Part shown: positions 1-5,900 of the stretch, in pieces
Numbering within the stretch: position 1 is the stretch's first letter
Layout of the letters: every line of letters begins with the position of its first letter
NCBI GenBank assembly: GCA_029239545.1
Contig: JARBUQ010000319.1
Location: forward strand, 1-5,900
DNA length: 5,900 nt
Direction: 5' to 3'
Origin: Paenibacillus sp.
GTDB taxonomy: Bacteria > Bacillota > Bacilli > Paenibacillales > NBRC-103111
Notes under the pieces: generated by a model
Told to the model about the DNA's origin: nothing
Databases searched by the model: none
Seen by the model: only the letters and a program-made list of their open reading frames with translations
Made by a program: the position numbers and the translations under genes

Positions 1-531
1 CGTCCGCACACTTAAGGGGTCTATGGCAGGAACCAGATCGGCAAGCGGGATGGAAGAACCGCCCATGAAGGGGATCCCTCTTGCTTTCATCTCGTTATAC
101 ATCCATAGAGCATCGTCATAATTGTAAGCTATATGCTTGTCGGAGAAGATCGGGACAGCAAGCCCAAGTTCATCGAGAGCGGCAATCGTTTCTTCAAGGA
201 AACGACGTCTGGGGTACAGGATCTGCCCCTTCGCGTTTTTCGGATAGTCTCCGTGCTCACCAATCAGAATAACACCGTCGACCGGTCCCCTTGAGTGAGC
301 GGCCCTGACAGCTTCGCCAATCGTCGTACAGATCGGGATGCCGCAGCGAATCGATGCTTCCCGACTCATGTCGTCGGACGGCACCTGATCCGTGTAGATA
401 GAGACGACTTCAATCCGGGGATGATAGTGAAAATCACCTAACAGCCTTCCCACTATGACATCCGCATGGGAGTTGTATCGATATTCGGTTACGATAGCGG
501 CTACTTTCATCTTCTTGTCGCTTCCACTCAT
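1..531 (-). CDS. Conserved protein of unknown function, Rossmann-like N-terminus (3' end outside window)
   Basis: The reading frame is open from the ATG at 529-531 to the left edge: 177 codons, C-terminus missing. The protein starts MSGSDKKMKVAAIVTEY, and a beta-strand-like KVAAIVTEY is followed by SHADVIVGRLLGDF. Later come IYTDQVPSDDMSR (residues about 46-58), DGVILIGEHGDYP (about 105-117), GQILYPRRRF (about 122-131), VPIFSDKHIAYNYD (about 147-160) and PFMGGSSIPL (about 175 on, running out of view). There is no signal peptide or membrane segment, so it is probably cytoplasmic. From memory, the pattern of a GEHGxYP motif, a YPR motif, a DKH motif and an MxGSS motif matches a conserved hypothetical family found in Paenibacillus and in some Planctomycetes and Acidobacteria, often near sugar-type oxidoreductases. 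I could not verify this and know no assigned function. It has its own promoter and is probably not functionally tied to the efflux operon upstream. Codon 8 (ATG at 508-510) is an alternative start, because the conserved part begins there. Confidence 0.85.
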   Translation of the reverse strand, partial: MSGSDKKMKVAAIVTEYRYNSHADVIVGRLLGDFHYHPRIEVVSIYTDQVPSDDMSREASIRCGIPICTTIGEAVRAAHSRGPVDGVILIGEHGDYPKNAKGQILYPRRRFLEETIAALDELGLAVPIFSDKHIAYNYDDALWMYNEMKARGIPFMGGSSIPLADLVPAIDPLSVRT

Positions 532-543
532 ATGCAGACGGTT

Positions 544-549
544 CCCCTC
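544..549 (-). promoter_or_regulatory. Ribosome binding site of the left-hand gene (long spacing)
   Basis: GAGGGG on the minus strand lies 12 nt before the ATG at 529-531, longer than the usual 5-9 nt. An in-frame CTG at 535-537 would have a 6-nt spacing, but CTG starts are rare. No better site precedes the alternative ATG at 508-510. I keep the ATG at 529-531 as the most likely start. Confidence 0.5.
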
Positions 550-575
550 GTAATGTAATGTCTGGCGTTAAGGAA

Positions 576-604
576 ATTCTATATCCGTTACGAATATCAG
601 TCAA
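576..604 (-). promoter_or_regulatory. Sigma-A promoter of the left-hand gene
   Basis: On the minus strand the -35 box TTGACT (599-604, 5 of 6 consensus bases) and the -10 box TAGAAT (576-581, 5 of 6) are separated by exactly 17 bp. Transcription should start near 569, giving a 5' leader of roughly 38 nt before the ATG at 529-531. This is the best promoter match in the window and separates the left-hand gene from the efflux operon as its own transcription unit. Confidence 0.75.
581..597. promoter_or_regulatory. Candidate operator: 17-bp imperfect palindrome in the promoter spacer
   Basis: ATATCCGTTACGAATAT is symmetric around base 589: seven of eight base pairs of the two arms match (ATAT-CGT / ACG-ATAT, with one C/A mismatch). 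It coincides almost exactly with the spacer between the -35 and -10 boxes (582-598). A protein bound there would block or remodel RNA polymerase, so it is a plausible operator. The bound regulator family is unknown. MerR-type operators lie in the same place but usually in 19-bp spacers, so LacI-, GntR- or TetR-like repressors are equally possible. The local AT-richness means that part of the symmetry could be chance. Confidence 0.45.
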
Positions 605-656
605 TGATTTTTTTCATAAATGTATATTTATTTTCTATATATGATAAATCCGACTA
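605..656. other. AT-rich stretch after the operon, no clear terminator
   Basis: This stretch lies between the stop codon of adaptor B and the -35 box of the next gene. It is almost entirely A and T. The only hairpin I see is a 4-bp ATGA/TCAT arm pair around an A-rich loop (604-617), too weak for an intrinsic terminator. Transcription of the efflux operon may therefore run into the left-hand gene or end by another route. Confidence 0.4.
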
Positions 657-1718
657 TTATTGATTCACTACAACCTGCTGCCCTTCGGTTAACCCGCTAA
701 CGATCTCAACCTCAGTCTGGTTGACGAGACCAACCTGTACATCTACTTCGCGTCGAGTTTCCCCATTGACAATCTGTACATATTGCCTGCCTTGATAGCT
801 GCGAAGCGCTCCGCGCGGTATAATCAATGAATCCGTCTTTCGATTAAGCACCAGCTTAAATTCCATATTAGCCCCGCTTGTTAACCCGGAAGGAATCTCA
901 TCAACAAGATCGAAAATCAGTTTTTTGGCGTTGATTTCGGCACGCTGGGGATTCTCATCGAGTTGAGCCGTCAGGGGTGTCACCGCCACCGTTGCCTTCA
1001 CCGGGGATCCTTGATACTGAAGGATGACTGGCATCCCGACCTTGATATCATTCAAATAGGCTGACAGATCACCGACATAATGTAGCTGCAGCTGATCGGT
1101 CGAGGCGATGCCGACTACAGCTCTGTATGCCGAGATTGGGCTTCCGACCCTTACGCCATCCAGGAACGTCACGATTCCGTCGCGTGGTGCAACGAGAACT
1201 CTTTTGCCCTCTCGCTCCAGTAGTTGGTCTAGCTTCAGCTTCTCGATCTCGAGGTTCATCTGTTCAATACGTATTTCATCTATATTACCTGCTATCAGCG
1301 TTTGGAGGAGAACGGACTGCATATTCTCGATGGCAAGCTTCTGTTGAATGACCTGCAGCTCGAAGCTGCCAGAGTCCAGACGCAGGAGCACATCCCCCTT
1401 CTTGACGTAATCCCCCCGATTAACTGCAGCCGCGCTCAGTGTTCCGTCAATTCTGAAAAATTGATAATCGGTATGAGATGGGACAACAGTTGCGACACCG
1501 TTCAACTCCACAGATAGAGTCCCTCTCTTCACAGGCAATGAATCCACTTTTACTCTGACATTCTCGATAAGCTCAGGAATAGCTGCTTCCCGCTCAGGAA
1601 CTAGCGAGCATCCGGCAGCAGCAACCGCAATAATGGCTGCAGCTATAACAATGAACAAAAAACGCAGTATCTTAGCGGACTTATCCGGCTTCAAGCGTCT
1701 TTCACAGAGCAGCCGCAT
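657..1718 (-). CDS. Lipoprotein membrane-fusion (HlyD/RND-type adaptor) protein B of an ABC efflux system
   Basis: This 353-residue adaptor should sit on the outer face of the membrane and work with the permease encoded just upstream. Residues 1-36 form a lipoprotein signal peptide: a basic n-region, a hydrophobic core (about 20-34) and the lipobox AAGC with Cys37 as the likely lipidated residue. Next come a linker, the first lipoyl-like half (about 88-116, with RGDYVKKGDVLLRLD), an alpha-helical hairpin (about 117-171), the second lipoyl half (about 172-207, APRDGIVTFLDGVRVG), a beta-barrel (about 209-292) and a membrane-proximal domain ending GLTEGQQVVVNQ. The short hairpin fits Gram-positive adaptors, which need no outer-membrane channel. 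It is clearly paralogous to adaptor A in this operon: VKRGT near the start of the mature part, GD-VKKG in the lipoyl half, and a matching C-terminal pattern of TE-EIV-GL-EGQ. The ATG at 1716-1718 lies one nucleotide after the permease stop codon. The substrate is unknown. Confidence 0.9.
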   Translation of the reverse strand: MRLLCERRLKPDKSAKILRFLFIVIAAAIIAVAAAGCSLVPEREAAIPELIENVRVKVDSLPVKRGTLSVELNGVATVVPSHTDYQFFRIDGTLSAAAVNRGDYVKKGDVLLRLDSGSFELQVIQQKLAIENMQSVLLQTLIAGNIDEIRIEQMNLEIEKLKLDQLLEREGKRVLVAPRDGIVTFLDGVRVGSPISAYRAVVGIASTDQLQLHYVGDLSAYLNDIKVGMPVILQYQGSPVKATVAVTPLTAQLDENPQRAEINAKKLIFDLVDEIPSGLTSGANMEFKLVLNRKTDSLIIPRGALRSYQGRQYVQIVNGETRREVDVQVGLVNQTEVEIVSGLTEGQQVVVNQ

Positions 1719-1719
1719 A

Positions 1720-4641
1720 TTAATCCTCTCCTAACTTGACCGCTTGGTGAATTTTGATCCGTGACAGCAGCCAGCCGAGTATGCACAGCCCAAATATAAT
1801 CATGATTGTCACAATCACATAGAGCTTGAACGAATCGCTCGGGTCAAACGTGACCTGGAATGGCGGCACCTGTGTAGCGGGATTGAAGGATAGCTGGAAA
1901 AGCCTGACGAACAGAGTACTCGTCAAGCTGCCAACAAGTCCGCCGATTAATACGGCGGCGCCTGATGTCAGCAGCTGCTCAACGGTCAGCATTCCCATAA
2001 GCTGCGCAAAGGAAATGCCCATAGCCCGGAATATCCCGAACTGCATGACCCTTTCGGAAAGCGAAAGCACCCAGTACAACAAAAATCCACAAAAGCTTAT
2101 AATCGCAGCAATGAGAAAACCAAGCGTCATCACTCCATTTATCGCCAACTGAAAAGGATCATTTTTGGCATGGATCAATTCTTCTCTCGTATCCGCTATG
2201 GAGATCAGATTCATTCCATTAGCTGCAATCGCATCGTAGAATGGCTGCCTGTTCTCGCCTGCCTTTAATTTTATCCACACCTCATACGGCTCAAGAGCCA
2301 GTGCCAGCTGGATATACTCCAGGTGACCTACGACTAATTGCGGCATCTGCGATAGCTTGCTATCTGATGTATCCCCTTCCTGATTCGGGTTGAAGGTGGG
2401 CCAATAATCGATAATGCCATACACAGTGAAGGGCTTGGAGTCAACGCCGCTCCAATCGATATGAATCACATCTCCGGGATTGATCCCTTTATCAGCGATA
2501 GAACGCGAGATCAGTACGGCCTTTGGATCGAGTGCGATCAGATTCAAATATTCATTCAGATGATGATCCAGCAAGCCGTTCCTGAGCCAAGTCGTGCGCC
2601 CGAATTCAGCAGTATTGATGCCCATCAGGCGGATCGTCCCGCTCTCCTTGCCTGCTTTGAAACCAGCGTCCTCCTTAACGAACACTTTGGCCGCGTGCTG
2701 GGATCCCGGAAGGTCTTTGAAAGGTTGAAACGGCGGTTCGAGATATTGTATCCTCTTAATCTCTCTGACAGACGAGCCGCCTTCTCCCTCAGAGCCGCCA
2801 GACGTTGGTGTTCCGGGCGGACCGCCGAGTGAACCAACGCGGTCAGGAAGCGGCGCATCGCTGATCCACTGCTGCTTCAATACGATATCTGCGCCGTTTT
2901 TATATAAAATTTTTTCTTCTGTGTTATGGTTTAACGTCCGAGCAGCACTTGCGCTGTACAATCCTGTAGCGATCGTCATGATCAGAAACATCATCACGAA
3001 CAAGTACTGCGTTCCGGACCTTCCTACCTGGATCAGCGTTGAATAAAGAACGGGCGACCATTTCTTCCTGCCGACCCAATAGATTAAACGTATTAGCCAA
3101 GGATATAGGCGCATAATGAGCAGCCCCGTTCCAAGGATGAATAGGGCCGGTATCAAGAAAAGCAGCGGGTCAACGGAATAATCAGAAGCATCCGCGCCCT
3201 GCTTCATCCATTCTACGCGCTGCCTGTCGAACATCCGAAGGCCGAATAAGGCAATGGCAATCAGCACGATATCCAGAAACAAGCGGTGCCAGAACGATTG
3301 GCTGCGGCGACGAGCTCTCTGCTGTTTATGGCTGACAATCGACATCCGTGTCGCAAGGAATACGGGAATGAGTGTCATTAACACTGAACTTGCAACCGCA
3401 TACAAGGCATAGCGGTACGATTCCTTACTGACCTTTACGGGAAGGCTCGAACGATCCACGAACTCAAGAAACCCGTTCGAGGCTCCGAGTATTTTTGTAA
3501 GCAGCATTCCGATTGTAGGCCCTACGGCAAAAGCAATCATCCCCAGCAGAACACCTTCGATCATATATCCGGATAATACCTGGATCCGGCTTGCTCCTCG
3601 GCTGCGCAATACCGCTATTTCCGCTTTTTGCTGCTCGGTGATCAGGTTGGAAACCATATACAGGTAAAAAGCGAGCATGATCATGATGGGCACATACAGG
3701 GCCCAAAGCATCTTCCTCAAGCTGGCTTCCCGCTCAAAATACGTCTGAAGTGTTGTTATAGCCGGGGCATCGACGTTATACGTATTGAATTGATTAAACA
3801 AAAATGTATCAATACGTCCACTCGTTTCAACGAAACGATGTACGGAGGTCAGGTCTATCTCCGAATAATTAAGCAGGAAGAGCCAGCTGGCGCTTGTTGA
3901 AGGCAGCACCTTGCCCGTTGTAAAATGGTTTTCGTACAGTTCGAAGTCGATAAAAAACGTTTGATAATACTCCCCAAGATTGCTGTACCAATAAGGGTCG
4001 GCATCATCCTTTTTATCGATGACACCAACAGGTTTAATTGTAATTTTCGTTTGGGCTTCTTCGTCCTCAATGATAAACACGTTCCCGAGCACCATATTAA
4101 ATTGTTTAAGTGCCTGCTCGACTACAAGGGCTTCATAGATTCCATTCACCGGTTGATTCGCCGGGAGTCTGCCATCCCTCAAACGGATATGATCGAACAG
4201 ATCGGACCTCGCTGCAAATTCAGCCTGACGGTTCGTTTTCGACTCGATTCGGGTCTTATCAGCCGGGGCAATTGCATACATGGCTGTTTTTCTTTCCTGC
4301 ACTAACATGTCAACAGGAAGGTTGAAGCCGGGAGAGGCCTCGTTCCGCATGAAATCGTCAATCCCTTTGATCACCTGCGGTCGATCCTCGGGCTTGTAAT
4401 CCCCGGTGTCCCAAAAAGATGTCGCCCCCATAACGGCTTTGGAATAATGGATGCCAGGGTATTGGCCCGTAGATTTCTGCAAATTTTCCAAATCTTTAAC
4501 GAGCATACGCTGCAAAATCGCTTCCGTATAAATCGGAATGCTGCTTATAAGAGCAACAGACAGGATGAGACCGCCAAGCAGGCTGATCACCAGCCATTTG
4601 TTCTTCACCATCTTGCGCATGATCATAAGGAAAAGGGCCAT
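1720..4641 (-). CDS. Large FtsX/MacB-type ABC transporter permease (two FtsX-like halves)
   Basis: This 973-residue membrane protein is the permease of an ABC-type efflux or mechanotransmission complex. I place about ten membrane segments. TM1 (about 16-37) is followed by a large extracytoplasmic domain (about 40-310). TM2 (311-334), TM3 (357-383) and TM4 (409-432) form the first FtsX core, with the typical cytoplasmic loop AEIAVLRSRGASRIQVL (about 340-356). After a basic stretch QQRARRR come TM5 (452-470), TM6 (492-512) and TM7 (545-564), then a second extracytoplasmic domain (about 568-828) that begins with a Gly/Ser/Pro-rich linker (604-624). TM8 (834-860), TM9 (886-914) and TM10 (938-960) form the second FtsX core, with the loop ERVMQFGIFRAMGIS (about 863-877). 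The two loops are where an ABC ATPase would dock; no Walker motifs are present, so the ATPase is a separate protein. The start is the ATG at 4639-4641, placed 7 nt after a perfect AAGGAGGT. The frame extends 12 codons further to a TTG, but that extension overlaps the ribosome binding site. The substrate is not predictable. Confidence 0.92.
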   Translation of the reverse strand: MALFLMIMRKMVKNKWLVISLLGGLILSVALISSIPIYTEAILQRMLVKDLENLQKSTGQYPGIHYSKAVMGATSFWDTGDYKPEDRPQVIKGIDDFMRNEASPGFNLPVDMLVQERKTAMYAIAPADKTRIESKTNRQAEFAARSDLFDHIRLRDGRLPANQPVNGIYEALVVEQALKQFNMVLGNVFIIEDEEAQTKITIKPVGVIDKKDDADPYWYSNLGEYYQTFFIDFELYENHFTTGKVLPSTSASWLFLLNYSEIDLTSVHRFVETSGRIDTFLFNQFNTYNVDAPAITTLQTYFEREASLRKMLWALYVPIMIMLAFYLYMVSNLITEQQKAEIAVLRSRGASRIQVLSGYMIEGVLLGMIAFAVGPTIGMLLTKILGASNGFLEFVDRSSLPVKVSKESYRYALYAVASSVLMTLIPVFLATRMSIVSHKQQRARRRSQSFWHRLFLDIVLIAIALFGLRMFDRQRVEWMKQGADASDYSVDPLLFLIPALFILGTGLLIMRLYPWLIRLIYWVGRKKWSPVLYSTLIQVGRSGTQYLFVMMFLIMTIATGLYSASAARTLNHNTEEKILYKNGADIVLKQQWISDAPLPDRVGSLGGPPGTPTSGGSEGEGGSSVREIKRIQYLEPPFQPFKDLPGSQHAAKVFVKEDAGFKAGKESGTIRLMGINTAEFGRTTWLRNGLLDHHLNEYLNLIALDPKAVLISRSIADKGINPGDVIHIDWSGVDSKPFTVYGIIDYWPTFNPNQEGDTSDSKLSQMPQLVVGHLEYIQLALALEPYEVWIKLKAGENRQPFYDAIAANGMNLISIADTREELIHAKNDPFQLAINGVMTLGFLIAAIISFCGFLLYWVLSLSERVMQFGIFRAMGISFAQLMGMLTVEQLLTSGAAVLIGGLVGSLTSTLFVRLFQLSFNPATQVPPFQVTFDPSDSFKLYVIVTIMIIFGLCILGWLLSRIKIHQAVKLGED
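1725..1732 (-). promoter_or_regulatory. Ribosome binding site of adaptor B, inside the permease gene
   Basis: AGGAGAGG on the minus strand lies within the last codons of the permease, 6 nt before the ATG at 1716-1718. The permease stop TAA (1720-1722) falls between the site and the ATG, so ribosomes finishing the permease are well placed to restart on adaptor B. This suggests translational coupling and matched amounts of the two proteins. Confidence 0.8.
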
Positions 4642-4648
4642 GAATGAT

Positions 4649-4656
4649 ACCTCCTT
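4649..4656 (-). promoter_or_regulatory. Ribosome binding site that fixes the permease start
   Basis: AAGGAGGT on the minus strand is a perfect Shine-Dalgarno match 7 nt before the ATG at 4639-4641. It lies inside the 12-codon upstream extension of the open frame (TTG at 4675-4677), which argues that the extension is not translated. Confidence 0.9.
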
Positions 4657-4680
4657 GCCAAGCGGAATGCGGAGCAATTT

Positions 4681-4728
4681 ACTGAAAGAGGATCATAACA
4701 GACCCAACAAAAGCAATCTGCTTTCAGT
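4681..4728 (-). repeat. Inverted repeat (possible mRNA hairpin) between adaptor A and the permease
   Basis: Eight-base arms ACTGAAAG (4681-4688) and CTTTCAGT (4721-4728) are perfect inverted copies, 32 nt apart. In the transcript the 5' arm begins immediately after the stop codon of adaptor A. A 4-bp inner pairing (CAGA 4699-4702 with TCTG 4717-4720) can stack directly on the outer stem, leaving a 10-nt bulge. No U-run follows, so it is not an intrinsic terminator. It could stabilise or process the mRNA and set the A to permease ratio, or it may have no function. Confidence 0.45.
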
Positions 4729-5754
4729 TTACTGCACAATTATTTTTTGCCCCTCTTCCAATCCCTTGACGATCTCGATTTCCGTAAGCGATTCGATTCC
4801 TGTCTCAACATCCATTTCCTTGATGCTTTCGCCTTCCAGCACTTTAACGAAATTTCTGCCCAAAAAAGTGGACAAGCCGTATTTCGGGATGAAGAGCACG
4901 TTCTCTTTCTTCTGAAGCACGATCATAATTTCCGCACTTGCGTTCAATTCAGGCTTAACGGAAGAATCCGCCAGCTTAAAATAAATCGTCTTCGCATATT
5001 TATCGCTGAGCTGCTTGTTATCCGTTGACGGTGCGGATGCCGGGCTCTGGATGACGGTTCCGTACAGCATTTGATTTTTATATGTAATATCTGCCTTCAT
5101 TCCGACCTGGACCTCCTGCAGATTGCCTGCAGCTGAAGTGGTGTAAGTCAGCTGGATGCTTCCTGTATCCGCTATCGTTACATAAGTTTTGCCCAGCTCT
5201 GCGGTGTCTCCTTGCTTCAACGGTTCCATGGAAACGATGACCCCGCCAATATCAGCCGTCATTATAGTGCCATCCAGCAGCTTACGTGCTTCATCCAGCT
5301 TGATTTGGGCGATGTCGAGCTCCAGAAAGCGTATTTTGATCAATGGTTCGTCACGGCTTTCTTTGGCTTTTTCCAGAGCGAGCTTGGCCTTCTCCAAGTC
5401 ACGCACTCTCTCCTTTACCGTAATATCCATTCCTTCGTGCTCCAGCTCGAGCAAAGAAGCCCCTTTTTTCACTACATCGCCGGTCTTAGCGTGAATGGCC
5501 GTTATTTTACCTGCCGAGCCCTTGAACTGTTGATACACGACATTGGACGATTCGAACAAACCTGCTCCTTTAATTTGTCTGCTAATGGTCCCCCGTTTCA
5601 CTTCATACAAGTTGTAGCTTTCCTTTTGCGGTTTCACAAGCGGCGGTTTGAGCACCTCCTCTTCGTTTGGAAGCACGGAGCATCCGGAGGAGAATAACAT
5701 CAAACCTGTCAGCAGCGTGATGGCTGCATGAGTCCATTTATACTTCTTCGGCAT
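4729..5754 (-). CDS. Lipoprotein membrane-fusion (HlyD/RND-type adaptor) protein A of an ABC efflux system
   Basis: This is the first gene of the operon: 341 residues, a lipid-anchored adaptor expected on the outer face of the membrane next to the FtsX-type permease. The signal peptide has a basic start (MPKKYKW), a hydrophobic core (about 9-21) and the lipobox SSGC with Cys25 as the likely lipidation site. The mature part shows the first lipoyl-like half (about 75-107, TGDVVKKGASLLELE), a charged alpha-helical hairpin of two short helices (about 108-160), the second lipoyl half (about 161-197, ADIGGVIVSMEPLKQGD), a beta-barrel (about 199-283) and a membrane-proximal domain ending GLEEGQKIIVQ. 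It resembles YknX/MacA-type adaptors in layout, but I do not assign a symbol. Adaptor B is a diverged copy: the region after the lipid-attachment Cys is alike (CSVLP versus CSLVP), as are the lipoyl half and the C-terminus. The hairpin is Lys/Glu-rich here and less charged in B, so the two are not simple duplicates. The start ATG (5752-5754) has a good ribosome binding site. Confidence 0.92.
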   Translation of the reverse strand: MPKKYKWTHAAITLLTGLMLFSSGCSVLPNEEEVLKPPLVKPQKESYNLYEVKRGTISRQIKGAGLFESSNVVYQQFKGSAGKITAIHAKTGDVVKKGASLLELEHEGMDITVKERVRDLEKAKLALEKAKESRDEPLIKIRFLELDIAQIKLDEARKLLDGTIMTADIGGVIVSMEPLKQGDTAELGKTYVTIADTGSIQLTYTTSAAGNLQEVQVGMKADITYKNQMLYGTVIQSPASAPSTDNKQLSDKYAKTIYFKLADSSVKPELNASAEIMIVLQKKENVLFIPKYGLSTFLGRNFVKVLEGESIKEMDVETGIESLTEIEIVKGLEEGQKIIVQ

Positions 5755-5758
5755 ATGT

Positions 5759-5766
5759 CCACCCCC
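5759..5766 (-). promoter_or_regulatory. Ribosome binding site of adaptor A
   Basis: GGGGGTGG on the minus strand precedes the ATG at 5752-5754. The GGGGGT core leaves 6 nt to the start. This supports the chosen start, which is also where the basic n-region of the signal peptide begins. Confidence 0.7.
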
Positions 5767-5789
5767 AGCAAGAAGATTTGATCCATAAT

Positions 5790-5807
5790 ATAGCGCTTCA
5801 GAGCTAT
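5790..5807. repeat. Short inverted repeat in the leader of the efflux operon
   Basis: On the minus strand ATAGC (5803-5807) and GCTAT (5790-5794) are inverted copies around an 8-nt centre. It lies about 35-55 nt upstream of the adaptor A start and overlaps a -10-like TATTAT (5785-5790) that has no matching -35 box. It could be a regulator site or a small leader hairpin, but 5-bp arms occur easily by chance. Confidence 0.2.
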
Positions 5808-5827
5808 TCCTTTTTCCAGTTAATTGA

Positions 5828-5856
5828 ATATTATCACTTTTATAAATATAAATAAA
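5828..5856 (-). promoter_or_regulatory. Weak candidate promoter of the efflux operon
   Basis: On the minus strand an extended -10-like element TGATAATAT (5828-5836) has a poor -35 match TTTATT (5851-5856) at 17 bp. The resulting leader would be about 67 nt. The region is so AT-rich that such matches are expected by chance. The true promoter may be here, may need an activator or another sigma factor, or may lie beyond the right edge. Confidence 0.25.
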
Positions 5857-5900
5857 TTACCAATATGAAAAAATATCATAAAAATAATCGCTTTTATTTC

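Noticed and set aside
81..272. Plus-strand open frame of 63 codons at the left end
   Set aside because: It is antisense to the conserved left-hand gene, and its Arg/Ser/Gln-rich translation looks like a shadow frame.
4642..4677. N-terminal extension of the permease from a TTG start at 4675-4677
   Set aside because: The extension contains the perfect AAGGAGGT that serves the ATG at 4639-4641, has no ribosome binding site of its own, and would put odd polar residues before the natural start of the first membrane segment.
4681..4700. Five-codon leader peptide (MILFQ) upstream of the permease
   Set aside because: It has no convincing ribosome binding site, is very short, and sits within the hairpin region by chance.
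4681..4728. Inverted repeat as an intrinsic terminator after adaptor A
   Set aside because: The stem is AT-balanced with a long loop, no U-run follows in the transcript, and the next gene has no promoter of its own that I can see.
5212..5697. Plus-strand open frame of 161 codons opposite adaptor A
   Set aside because: It lies fully antisense to a convincing adaptor gene, and its translation shows no recognisable domain. The same holds for the other plus-strand frames opposite the permease and adaptor B.
5824..5852. Plus-strand promoter-like TTGAAT (5824-5829) and TATAAA (5847-5852) with a 17-bp spacer, pointing out of the window
   Set aside because: The match is fair, but the region is nearly pure A/T, where such pairs arise by chance, and no gene on the plus strand can be confirmed within the window.
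5865..5900. Plus-strand ATG followed by 12 open codons (MKKYHKNNRFYF) to the right edge
   Set aside because: There is no ribosome binding site before the ATG, and the frame is too short to judge. It is probably chance in AT-rich sequence.

Overview
The window looks like part of a Gram-positive Bacillales chromosome, most likely Paenibacillus or a close relative. This rests on strong AGGAGG-type ribosome binding sites, lipoprotein versions of HlyD-type adaptors with short hairpins (no TolC-type partner needed), a large FtsX-type permease of the kind common in Paenibacillaceae, and a good sigma-A promoter. The genus is inferred from gene style; I could not run a search. All real genes lie on the minus strand, so transcription runs from right to left.

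Right to left: 5755-5900 is an AT-rich leader with no gene I can support. It holds the ribosome binding site of the first gene and only weak promoter candidates. Then come three co-directional genes that look like one operon: a lipoprotein membrane-fusion (adaptor) protein A (4729-5754), a 973-residue ABC-transporter permease with two FtsX-like halves (1720-4641), and a second, paralogous lipoprotein adaptor B (657-1718). A and the permease are separated by 87 nt that contain an inverted repeat. The permease and B are separated by one nucleotide, with B's ribosome binding site inside the permease gene, so they are probably translationally coupled. After B comes a 125-nt intergenic stretch with no clear terminator but with a strong promoter whose spacer is filled by a 17-bp imperfect palindrome. 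This drives the last gene (1-531, cut off by the left edge), a soluble protein of a conserved family whose function I do not know.

The three operon products would form the membrane and extracytoplasmic parts of a MacAB/YknWXYZ-like ABC efflux or extrusion machine. The permease would convey conformational change across the membrane, and the two lipid-anchored adaptors would sit on its outer face. No ATP-binding subunit is encoded in the window, so the motor must come from outside it. The substrate cannot be read from the sequence; peptides, lipids or antibiotics are all possible. The features most worth a second look are the adaptor-permease-adaptor layout without an ATPase, the palindrome inside the promoter of the left-hand gene, and the hairpin between adaptor A and the permease. 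I see no mobile element, CRISPR array, tRNA or rRNA.
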